This document shows positions 6,613 through 11,436 of a DNA stretch of 11,436 nucleotides, in pieces; the stretch's first letter is position 1, and each line of letters opens with the position of its first letter. Position numbers and translations under genes: made by a program. The notes beneath the pieces are model-generated. The model was not told the DNA's origin. It did not search any database and worked only from the letters and a program-made list of their open reading frames with translations. This stretch comes from an uncultured bacterium (lineage in GTDB: Bacteria > Actinomycetota > Aquicultoria > SKW223). The DNA lies in the NCBI GenBank assembly GCA_938042205.1, contig CALIRS010000151.1, forward strand, positions 1-11,436, written 5' to 3'.

Positions 6613-7356
6613 TTAGATTTTCTTTGCATACAAATATTTGATATCTTCCTGTTTATCGATATCAATGCCTATTTCCGGAAATTTTGTTATCACAGCTTTT
6701 ACTGGAGCATTAACGATTTTTGAAACTCTCCTTTCGGCTTCTTCAATGGTAATGACTCCCAGCACCGCTTTTAAAAGAAAAAATAGCCCCAATATTCCAG
6801 CTAATTTAAAAGGGCTTTTTCGTGCCTTCAAAAGTTCTCGCAAAAAATCCTCATTCGAAAGAATTACTTCTTTTCTTATCAAGAAAATATTGCCACCTGT
6901 AAAAGTGCCTTCCCTCAGCTTTGCATAAGTTCTGATGGTTCCTGGAAATGCTTCTTCGAGAGTCTCTTTTTTAAGAATAGGATAATACCCGCTTGAGGGA
7001 TAACGAAGACATTCACTTATAAAACCATCAATAACTTTTGCAGTAATATAAGGAAGGTCTCCAGCAACTATTAAAACATAATCTGCATTCTTTAAAATTT
7101 TTCCTCCAGCTATTACATTATCAATCAGATTATCAGAAGATATTGCTTTTGCCAGAGTTTTTCGATTTTCATCAGGAATTAGTTCAAGAACTTCAGGGGG
7201 AGCTATCAAACATATTTCATTAACAGACTGGGCCTCAAGGCAAGCATCCAGCGCAATCTCGATAAGTTTTTTACCATTGATTTCAATTAACGCTTTAGGC
7301 CTGACGTTTCCGTTACTCAGTGTCCCGCCACCCAGAATTAACGCACTGATTTGCAA
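6613..7356 (-). CDS. MobA-like nucleotidyltransferase of unknown substrate
   Basis: A 247-residue protein of the MobA-like/GT-A nucleotidyltransferase fold. Seen: the nucleotide-binding loop LGGGTLSNGNVRPKAL at 8-23, AGDLPYI at 98-104 with the metal-binding Asp100, TFTGGNIFLI at 151-160, a hydrophobic helix LAGILGLFFLLKAVLG near 185-200 that is probably a core or membrane-facing segment, and PEIGIDIDKQED at 227-238, a C-terminal metal-site motif of sugar- and alcohol-phosphate nucleotidyltransferases. The start is TTG at 7356, supported by GGAGG seven bases upstream and by the motif position; it overlaps ispE by 19 bases. It occupies the purR position of B. subtilis. The substrate cannot be read from sequence: it could make an NDP-sugar, an NDP-alcohol or a cofactor. 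The glmU relationship is of fold only. Molybdopterin guanylylation is unlikely because no Mo-cofactor genes are nearby. Confidence 0.75.
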   Translation of the reverse strand: MQISALILGGGTLSNGNVRPKALIEINGKKLIEIALDACLEAQSVNEICLIAPPEVLELIPDENRKTLAKAISSDNLIDNVIAGGKILKNADYVLIVAGDLPYITAKVIDGFISECLRYPSSGYYPILKKETLEEAFPGTIRTYAKLREGTFTGGNIFLIRKEVILSNEDFLRELLKARKSPFKLAGILGLFFLLKAVLGVITIEEAERRVSKIVNAPVKAVITKFPEIGIDIDKQEDIKYLYAKKI

Positions 7357-8231
7357 CTGTATTCCTCCCTGATTCCTGAAAATACCGGGAAAGTCTCATA
7401 GACTTCATCTGTTAAACCGTCAACCGCTCTCGCAACTCGCTCTACTTCATTTCCTGAGTCACAAATAACGAAAAAGGCGCTTCCGCTTCCGGTCAAACTG
7501 AAGGGTAATCCAATTGATTTTAAGCGCTGATATATAAGATTTATTTCTTCATTTTCAGAAACTACTACATTTAAAAAAGAATTCTTAATCGACCTTGCTA
7601 TTCCTCTAAGATCCCCGGCTTTCAAAGAATTAATGATATCTGAAAGGCACATAGTCTCAGGCTTTCCTCTTTCATCCCATTTACGGTAAGCCCAATCGGT
7701 GCTTATTCTCGCTCTCGGTAAAACTATCACAATAGGCGAGTTCAGTCGGGAAACTACTGGAAAGACCTTTTCGCCTCTTCCACAAACAAGGCAAGCTCCA
7801 CCATAAAAGAAAAAGGGGACGTCAGTTCCCACTTTCTCACCGATAACCTCCAATTCCTTTCTACTCAAACCAAGAGAGAAAAGTCTATTCATGCCATGAA
7901 GAAATGCAGCTGCGTCAGCACTCCCACCGCCGAGGCCCGCTTCTTCTGGAATCCTTTTCTCGACAGATACCGTAACCTGTGGTATTTTGATTCCTTTCAC
8001 TTCAAGATATTCTTTCAAGTATTTGTAAGCTTCTACAATGGTATTTTTATCTAACGGAAGGTTGATGCCTGCAAATTGAATTCGAAATCTTGAGGAAGGT
8101 GAAATACTTATAGAATCGTAAAGTGAAATTGAATGTATAATACTTTCTATTTCGTGGTATCCATCAGTCCTTTTGCCAAGAATATTTATTGAAAGGTTAA
8201 TTTTCGCAAAAGCCCGAAGTACGATCTTCAC
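7338..8231 (-). CDS. ispE: 4-diphosphocytidyl-2-C-methyl-D-erythritol kinase
   Basis: GHMP-family kinase that phosphorylates CDP-ME in the MEP pathway to isoprenoid precursors, hence to quinones and undecaprenyl lipid carriers. The 297 residues are normal for the family. Seen: AFAKINLSINILGKRTDGYHEI (Lys10 catalytic, GYH at 24-26), the ATP-binding P-loop EEAGLGGGSADAAAF at 96-110, VGTDVPFFFYGGACLVCGRGE with the catalytic Asp137, and the C-terminal glycine-rich FSLTGSGSAFFVI near 245-256. The start is GTG at 8231 with a modest AGGGAT upstream. The next gene begins inside its last codons, so the two are translationally coupled. It follows veg as in B. subtilis and may have its own promoter in the 79-base gap. 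Confidence 0.97.
   Translation of the reverse strand: MKIVLRAFAKINLSINILGKRTDGYHEIESIIHSISLYDSISISPSSRFRIQFAGINLPLDKNTIVEAYKYLKEYLEVKGIKIPQVTVSVEKRIPEEAGLGGGSADAAAFLHGMNRLFSLGLSRKELEVIGEKVGTDVPFFFYGGACLVCGRGEKVFPVVSRLNSPIVIVLPRARISTDWAYRKWDERGKPETMCLSDIINSLKAGDLRGIARSIKNSFLNVVVSENEEINLIYQRLKSIGLPFSLTGSGSAFFVICDSGNEVERVARAVDGLTDEVYETFPVFSGIREEYSCKSVR
7361..7370 (-). promoter_or_regulatory. Shine-Dalgarno that fixes the TTG start of the nucleotidyltransferase
   Basis: GGGAGGAAT on the minus strand inside the end of ispE, seven bases before the TTG at 7356. No ATG or GTG in the frame is near, and the nucleotide-binding motif begins at residue 8, so the rare TTG start is well supported. Confidence 0.8.
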
Positions 8232-8263
8232 TTCAGAGATCCCTGTCTGGTTGTCCTGTAGAT

Positions 8264-8293
8264 TTTATACATTGAACAACGGGTAAGATACAA
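8264..8293 (-). promoter_or_regulatory. Possible promoter before ispE
   Basis: TTGTAT (8288-8293), 18-base spacer, TATAAA (8264-8269) on the minus strand, in the 79-base gap between veg and ispE. The -10 is good but the -35 is poor. No convincing terminator is seen after veg, so readthrough from the veg promoter is also likely. Confidence 0.4.
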
Positions 8294-8310
8294 CTTTTTT
8301 TGTGCTTTGT

Positions 8311-8598
8311 CTAATTGAGCCAGGAAAAGAAGTCGTCTTCGGTCTGGGGATCGAAAAGTTGTACAAGGCGTGTGAGAATATCTCCGTAAGTATATGAAGT
8401 CCTTCTCTGGCTTTCCTCTTCAATAATCCTTATAACAAAAAGATTTGGATGTAGTTCTTCCAGTATTCCTTCCCTTTCAACAATCCTACATCTTCCAAGG
8501 TTAGTCCTGAACTTCATCCGACAACCGACATAATTATTTAGAGTTTGCTTGATTTTTTCAATAACCTGAGCCTGATCAATAAGTTTTTTATTATCCAC
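8311..8598 (-). CDS. veg: Veg family protein
   Basis: Veg is a small Gram-positive protein; in B. subtilis it is made from one of the strongest vegetative promoters and promotes biofilm gene expression by antagonising SinR. The biochemical activity is not established. The 95 residues show the family core: NNYVGCRMKFRTNLGRCR, VEREGILEELHPNLFVIRI, and YTYGDILTRLVQLF near the C-terminus. B. subtilis Veg has about 86 residues, and the extra length here is an N-terminal leader of about nine residues. The start is GTG at 8598 with AGGGG upstream. It lies between rsmA and ispE exactly as in Bacillus, with a promoter in the 81-base upstream gap. Confidence 0.92.
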   Translation of the reverse strand: MDNKKLIDQAQVIEKIKQTLNNYVGCRMKFRTNLGRCRIVEREGILEELHPNLFVIRIIEEESQRRTSYTYGDILTRLVQLFDPQTEDDFFSWLN

Positions 8599-8630
8599 TA
8601 TTTTACCCCTGACATCGCCCCTTTTATGGT

Positions 8631-8659
8631 ATTTTACGCTGAGAAAGTTACAATTGCAA
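8631..8659 (-). promoter_or_regulatory. Predicted sigma-A-type promoter of veg
   Basis: Minus strand: -35 TTGCAA (8654-8659), 17-base spacer, -10 TAAAAT (8631-8636). The start point near 8624 would give a leader of about 25 bases to the GTG. The -35 lies inside a near-perfect palindrome, GTTACAATTGCAAC, at 8647-8660. The position agrees with the known strong veg promoter in Bacillus. Confidence 0.65.
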
Positions 8660-8679
8660 CATTTTTTGGAAAATTTATA

Positions 8680-9558
8680 CTAGGAATTTGTCATTTTTAA
8701 TTCATTTATAGCAATTTCCTTCCTGATTATCTCATAAAATTTAAAGAATCTGTCAAAACCAATATCTTCAGCCCGCTCATCAGGAAATATTCCTGCAATT
8801 TCTAAAATCTTTCCCACTTTTTCTTTTTTAATCCCAAAAAGTCCTGAACCAGCAATGCTATTGATAATTTTTTTTCTTCTATGCCTGAAAGAAGCATCGA
8901 TAATTTTAAAATAAAGCTGATAATCATCCACTTTCTTTTTTCTTTTAAGTTGAATCACTGAGGAGCTTACGTCGGGCTTGGGATAGAAGCTGCCAGGCGT
9001 CAGGTTCATAACAACTATTGCGTCCGCAAAAGCTTTAATCTTTAAGGTTAAACCACCATAAGCATCTGAACCCGGGGCAGCAACAATTCTATCTGCCACT
9101 TCTTTTTGAACCATCAATATGTAAGTTTTTAAGAAGTCATACTTTATTAGATAACTTACGATTAATGTGCTCGCGATCCGATAGGGCAGGTTCGAAACCA
9201 ATTTCTCTGGTGACGGAAGTTTCCTGTCTGAAATTTCCTTTTCAAGATCTACGTTTAAAGCATCCCCGTAAATAATGAATACATTTTCGGTATCTTTAAG
9301 CACTTCATCAAGAACTTTTTTCATTCTAAAATCCTTTTCAATTGCGATTACGAAAGCGGCTTCTTTCGATAAATGCCAGGTGAGATTGCCAATTCCAGGA
9401 CCAATTTCGAGGACTGTTTCATCAGGAGAAATGGATGCAGCTTTTACAATCTGCTTTAAAGCACCTTCATTTATCAAGAAATGCTGGCCAAGCCTTTTCG
9501 AAGGGTATATAGAAAGAGATTTAGCAATCTTTAAAAAAGATGGTTGAGTTTTTTTCAT
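8680..9558 (-). CDS. rsmA: 16S rRNA dimethyladenosine transferase (A1518/A1519)
   Basis: KsgA/RsmA dimethylates two adjacent adenines in helix 45 of 16S rRNA using S-adenosylmethionine and acts as a late checkpoint in 30S assembly. The 292 residues are of family length. Seen: SKRLGQHFLIN at 20-30, SAM-binding motif I VLEIGPGIGNLT at 49-60, the acidic AIEKD at 72-76, GDALNVD near 98-104, the catalytic motif IV SNLPYRIAS at 122-130, QKEVADRI at 151-158, PGSFYPKPDVSSSVI from 188, and the C-terminal FRHRRKKIINS helix region. ATG 9558 has no good Shine-Dalgarno and comes 18 bases after the 3D-protein stop, so it is probably coupled. No rnmV separates the two genes, unlike in B. subtilis. Confidence 0.97.
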   Translation of the reverse strand: MKKTQPSFLKIAKSLSIYPSKRLGQHFLINEGALKQIVKAASISPDETVLEIGPGIGNLTWHLSKEAAFVIAIEKDFRMKKVLDEVLKDTENVFIIYGDALNVDLEKEISDRKLPSPEKLVSNLPYRIASTLIVSYLIKYDFLKTYILMVQKEVADRIVAAPGSDAYGGLTLKIKAFADAIVVMNLTPGSFYPKPDVSSSVIQLKRKKKVDDYQLYFKIIDASFRHRRKKIINSIAGSGLFGIKKEKVGKILEIAGIFPDERAEDIGFDRFFKFYEIIRKEIAINELKMTNS

Positions 9559-9576
9559 AAGAAGATTGTGGTATTT

Positions 9577-10428
9577 TCAGCGGATGATGTAAATAATAAC
9601 TCTTCTTTTACCCCAGTTTACTGCTTCCCTTCTGGTATCAAAACAGAGGTCGATGCGATTTCCTTTAATAGCTCCACCAGTATCAGCTGCCACTCCATAA
9701 CCGTAATCAGTAACGTAGATTTTTGTTCCTAAAGGAATTACTCTCGGGTCAACAGCAATAATTCCTTTCCTTGCTTTTTTGCCTGTAGCAGTGATATATC
9801 CAGCGCCAGCACCCGGTGCATAGGCAGAAGCAAGAACAGACAATGAGTTTGCAGATATTTTCTTGGAGATAGAATTTTCAGAGTCTTCCTTTCTGTGATT
9901 ACCTCGACTTGTAAGAGAACGTTTTTTTAAAGGAATGTTCATCGCTACTTTCCTGGAAGCGTTTCTGGATACGGAGAAAGCAGTTCTCTTTTTCAATTGT
10001 CGATACTCAGAATACTCAGAAAGATTGCTTCCCTCACTTCTCAAATCGACTACTGAAGACCCATGACTCCCCAGATTCAAGATAAAAGATAAAAACGAAG
10101 GAAAAGCGCTTTCTATCTTCTCTTCTATAAGCGATATTCTTTTATTTTGCGAGGCAAGAAAGTCTTTTTTCTTTACTTCGATTGACCTTCCATCAATATA
10201 TTCATTTATTTCAGGCCTAACTTCGACAACTTCTTCGAGGGACACCCCGCTTTCTGCCAGAGCACCGCGGACTTTAAGAGAAGTAGTTCGATGTTTTTCC
10301 AGCTTGCCATTAACATTGATAACCACCGGAATTCCCAGGGCAGCATTTACAAAAAGAAATGCAAGATAAGATAAAATCCCCGCCCAGAAAAAGTAAGCCC
10401 GCGGCAGCCGCGGAAAACGTGTGCTCAT
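9577..10428 (-). CDS. YabE-like cell-wall protein with DUF348 and 3D domains
   Basis: Predicted membrane-anchored or secreted protein acting on peptidoglycan. Seen in 283 residues: a basic N-terminus, a hydrophobic segment at about 11-35 (signal anchor or uncleaved signal), one DUF348 domain at about 36-87 (INVNGKLEKHRTTS, GVSLEEVVEV), a Ser/Lys/Arg-rich linker at about 120-195, and a C-terminal 3D domain at about 198-283 with SAYAPGAGAGYITATG, VDPRVIPLGTKIYV and DTGGAIKGNRIDLCFD, carrying the conserved aspartates (Asp249, Asp260, Asp264). The 3D fold is related to lytic transglycosylase MltA. B. subtilis YabE has more DUF348 copies plus a G5 domain; this one is reduced and lacks G5. YabE/RpfB-type proteins next to rsmA are typical of Gram-positives. 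The start has AAGGA seven bases upstream. It is the first gene of a pair with rsmA. Confidence 0.92.
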   Translation of the reverse strand: MSTRFPRLPRAYFFWAGILSYLAFLFVNAALGIPVVINVNGKLEKHRTTSLKVRGALAESGVSLEEVVEVRPEINEYIDGRSIEVKKKDFLASQNKRISLIEEKIESAFPSFLSFILNLGSHGSSVVDLRSEGSNLSEYSEYRQLKKRTAFSVSRNASRKVAMNIPLKKRSLTSRGNHRKEDSENSISKKISANSLSVLASAYAPGAGAGYITATGKKARKGIIAVDPRVIPLGTKIYVTDYGYGVAADTGGAIKGNRIDLCFDTRREAVNWGKRRVIIYIIR

Positions 10429-10470
10429 TGCACCATCCTTCAGCTGCTTTGGTTTTAAAGGAACGTGTGA

Positions 10471-10498
10471 ATTCTACTATTTTTCAAATTCCTGTCAA
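10471..10498 (-). promoter_or_regulatory. Predicted sigma-A-type promoter of the 3D-protein/rsmA pair
   Basis: Minus strand: perfect -35 TTGACA (10493-10498), 16-base spacer, -10 TAGAAT (10471-10476); expected start near 10464, giving a leader of about 35 bases. The -35 box overlaps the left arm of the hairpin at 10491-10519. Confidence 0.7.
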
Positions 10499-10530
10499 CC
10501 CCACAAAACCGGGGTCAGGTCTTGAATTGT
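10487..10530. repeat. REP-like hairpin (possible RAYT-associated repeat)
   Basis: Left arm CCTG-TCA-ACCCC (10491-10502) pairs over nine bases with GGGGTCAGG (10511-10519), with TCA as a bulge and an eight-base loop. AATT lies on both sides (10487-10490 and 10524-10527). The core GGGGTCAGGTCTTGAATT resembles, from memory, ends of REP-type repeats linked to Y1 (RAYT) transposases in environmental genomes. There is only one copy here and no transposase, so the mobile origin is inferred. Confidence 0.45.
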
Positions 10531-10689
10531 GAATTCCGCAGGTAAAACTCTTTTTTTCTGTAGAATTTTGATTTTTAATATTATATAAAAAATAATTTGC
10601 TAATAAACATCATGCTTATTGCCTGCTTCTCAAAAAATGTTATTTTTTGCCTGGTTGACTTTTTAAACAATACAATAAAGGAGAAAAAA

Positions 10690-10809
10690 ATGAGAATCAC
10701 TTTTAAATTTTTTTCAGTGAGAAATGTCGATTTGCCACTTCATTACAACCATGTTTTACAAGCACTAATTTATTCTTATATCGAAGCTCTAACCAGGGGA
10801 GGACTCTAA
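10690..10809 (+). pseudogene. Truncated cas6-like N-terminal fragment
   Basis: The only plus-strand frame that looks genuine. ATG at 10690 is preceded by AAAGGAG (10676-10682), seven bases upstream, and opens a 39-codon frame to TAA at 10807. The first about 32 residues (MRITFKFF at 1-8, LPLHYNHVLQALIYS at 15-29) match the start of Cas6 endoribonucleases, which cut CRISPR precursor RNA in type I and III systems; the pattern 'LP..YN..LQ..IY' of the first ferredoxin-like fold is intact. The remaining residues EALTRGGL do not continue the family, and the rest of a roughly 230-260-residue Cas6, including the catalytic region, is missing. The frame is open further back to 10597 but without a ribosome-binding site. 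I infer a deletion scar of a cas operon; a chance small ORF is the alternative. Confidence 0.55.
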
Positions 10810-10863
10810 ACGAGTTGCTTAAGAGGTTCTAACAAATCTTCTTCAAGTGCAAACCGGCAAGTT

Positions 10864-11436
10864 TTAGCGGGATAAATCCCGTAGAAGGATTCTAAAAAAT
10901 CTCGAGCAAAATAAAATGAGACTCATGAGAGCAGTTAGAATGATTCCTGTTTTAACCATTCCAATAAGCGAGAATAGAAAAAGAATAAAAATTCTTCCAT
11001 CTCGATTTGCTGGAAAATATGCCAGCCAACCTTCCTCGGCTGACATTAATTCCTTTCCTGTAATCACTTTATACCTGTCCTTTATTGCCATTGAAAGCGG
11101 GAAAGAAAACAAAGCGAGCATCGTCCAGTAAAATACTGTCACATCTTCAGTTAAAAGATAATAGCCTGTCGAAAGTCCTGTAACAAAAAGTGCATCGACT
11201 ATTCTATCAAGAAAAGAATCGAGAAAAGCGCCTGCCTTGCTTTGAGTGAGCGAAAGCTTAGCAACCTCACCATCGACACCGTCTATTATTGAAGAAACTT
11301 GCGCCAGAGTTCCTGCTAGCCAGAAAAAGCGAAAAAACGCAAAAATCGAAGCACAAACCATTACCGCAAAAGAAAACAGAGAGATCACATTAGGTGATAT
11401 CAAAAAATCATTTCGTAACATAAAAAGGCTCATGGG
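10864..11436 (-). CDS. CDP-alcohol phosphatidyltransferase, DIPP-synthase-like (5' end outside window)
   Basis: Integral membrane enzyme that moves an alcohol phosphate between a CDP-activated donor and an acceptor. Counting from the Met at 11433, the signature D-x2-DG-x2-A-K-x8-G-x3-D-x3-D occupies 51-76 (DGVDGEVAKL, then Gly68, Asp72, Asp76); all metal-binding aspartates are present, but the usual Arg after Ala is Lys59. Hydrophobic membrane segments lie near 18-34, 37-50, 78-94, 100-116, 147-160 and 162-178. DGVDGE and the NRDGRIF segment near 143-149 resemble the transferase half of bifunctional inositol-phosphate cytidylyltransferase/di-myo-inositol-phosphate-phosphate synthases. The frame stays open to the right edge and Met at 11433 has no visible ribosome site, so this is probably the C-terminal part of a longer protein, possibly with an N-terminal nucleotidyltransferase domain. 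Substrate unknown. Confidence 0.82.
   Translation of the reverse strand, partial: PMSLFMLRNDFLISPNVISLFSFAVMVCASIFAFFRFFWLAGTLAQVSSIIDGVDGEVAKLSLTQSKAGAFLDSFLDRIVDALFVTGLSTGYYLLTEDVTVFYWTMLALFSFPLSMAIKDRYKVITGKELMSAEEGWLAYFPANRDGRIFILFLFSLIGMVKTGIILTALMSLILFCSRFFRILLRDLSR
10868..10881. repeat. Perfect short inverted repeat at the 3' end of the phosphatidyltransferase gene
   Basis: CGGGAT-AA-ATCCCG, six pairs with a two-base centre, covering the last codons just before the stop. No T-run follows on either strand, so it is not a typical terminator. Confidence 0.5.

Larger units (their letters stand above)
10429..10863. other. Longest intergenic stretch
   Basis: 435 bases between the 3D-protein start and the phosphatidyltransferase stop. 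It holds, left to right: the leader and promoter of the 3D gene, the REP-like hairpin, an AT-rich stretch (about 10548-10676) with no convincing gene, the plus-strand cas6-like fragment with its Shine-Dalgarno (10677-10809), and 54 bases with no recognised feature. No CRISPR repeats, tRNA or clear rho-independent terminator were found in it. Confidence 0.7.

Noticed and set aside
8291..8310. Rho-independent terminator after veg
   Set aside because: There is an A/T run but no GC-rich stem before it in the transcribed strand.
10597..10689. Upstream part of the plus-strand frame as coding
   Set aside because: No ribosome-binding site at 10597, sequence is AT-rich leader-like, and the clear Shine-Dalgarno and Cas6-like start are at 10690.
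10780..10863. Frameshifted continuation of cas6 after the TAA
   Set aside because: The other two frames meet stops quickly and give no Cas6-like residues, so truncation fits better than a single frameshift.
10868..10881. Terminator for the phosphatidyltransferase gene
   Set aside because: Stem lies before the stop codon and is not followed by a T-run on the transcribed strand.
1..11436. CRISPR array or insertion sequence
   Set aside because: No spaced direct repeats, transposase frame or terminal inverted repeats were seen anywhere in the window.

Overview
The window reads as an AT-rich bacterial chromosome segment with the conserved 'rsmA to mfd' housekeeping block. Every recognisable intact gene and the tRNA lie on the minus strand, so the gene order in transcription is the reverse of the coordinates. 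Running down from the right edge: a CDP-alcohol phosphatidyltransferase (open at the window edge), a non-coding stretch with a small plus-strand remnant, a 3D-domain cell-wall protein, rsmA, veg, ispE, a MobA-like nucleotidyltransferase, ridA, spoVG, tRNA-Gln, glmU, prs, rplY (long Ctc form), pth, and the first 676 codons of mfd. The yabE/rsmA/veg/ispE/ridA/spoVG/glmU/prs/ctc/pth/mfd order matches Bacillus subtilis and many Clostridia. Veg and SpoVG together point to Firmicutes or a close deep-branching Gram-positive-type lineage. Actinobacteria keep a similar core (a DUF348 protein next to rsmA and ispE, tRNA-Gln by glmU), so I leave the phylum open. The nucleotidyltransferase sits where B. 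subtilis has purR, and fin (between pth and mfd) and sspF are absent.

Layout: 1-5775 is one tightly packed run, glmU-prs-rplY-pth-mfd, probably read from the tRNA-Gln promoter at 5882-5909. The tRNA's encoded CCA end directly abuts the glmU Shine-Dalgarno sequence. 5936-8231 is a second compact group, ispE-nucleotidyltransferase-ridA-spoVG, with overlapping or touching genes. veg (8311-8598) has its own good sigma-A-type promoter. The 3D protein gene and rsmA (8680-10428) form a pair behind a promoter with a perfect -35 box. 10429-10863 is the only long gap. It holds that promoter, a REP-like hairpin and, on the plus strand, a 39-codon open frame with a good ribosome-binding site that looks like the N-terminus of a Cas6 CRISPR endoribonuclease cut off after about 32 residues.

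Functionally the block mixes translation and RNA maturation (tRNA-Gln, RsmA, L25, Pth), precursors for envelope and isoprenoids (GlmU for UDP-GlcNAc, IspE for the MEP pathway, the 3D protein for peptidoglycan), nucleotide supply (Prs), damage control (RidA, Mfd) and Gram-positive regulators (SpoVG, Veg). I found no complete new system. The best leads are the apparent cas6 scar, the repeat overlapping a promoter, and the tRNA-to-glmU junction.
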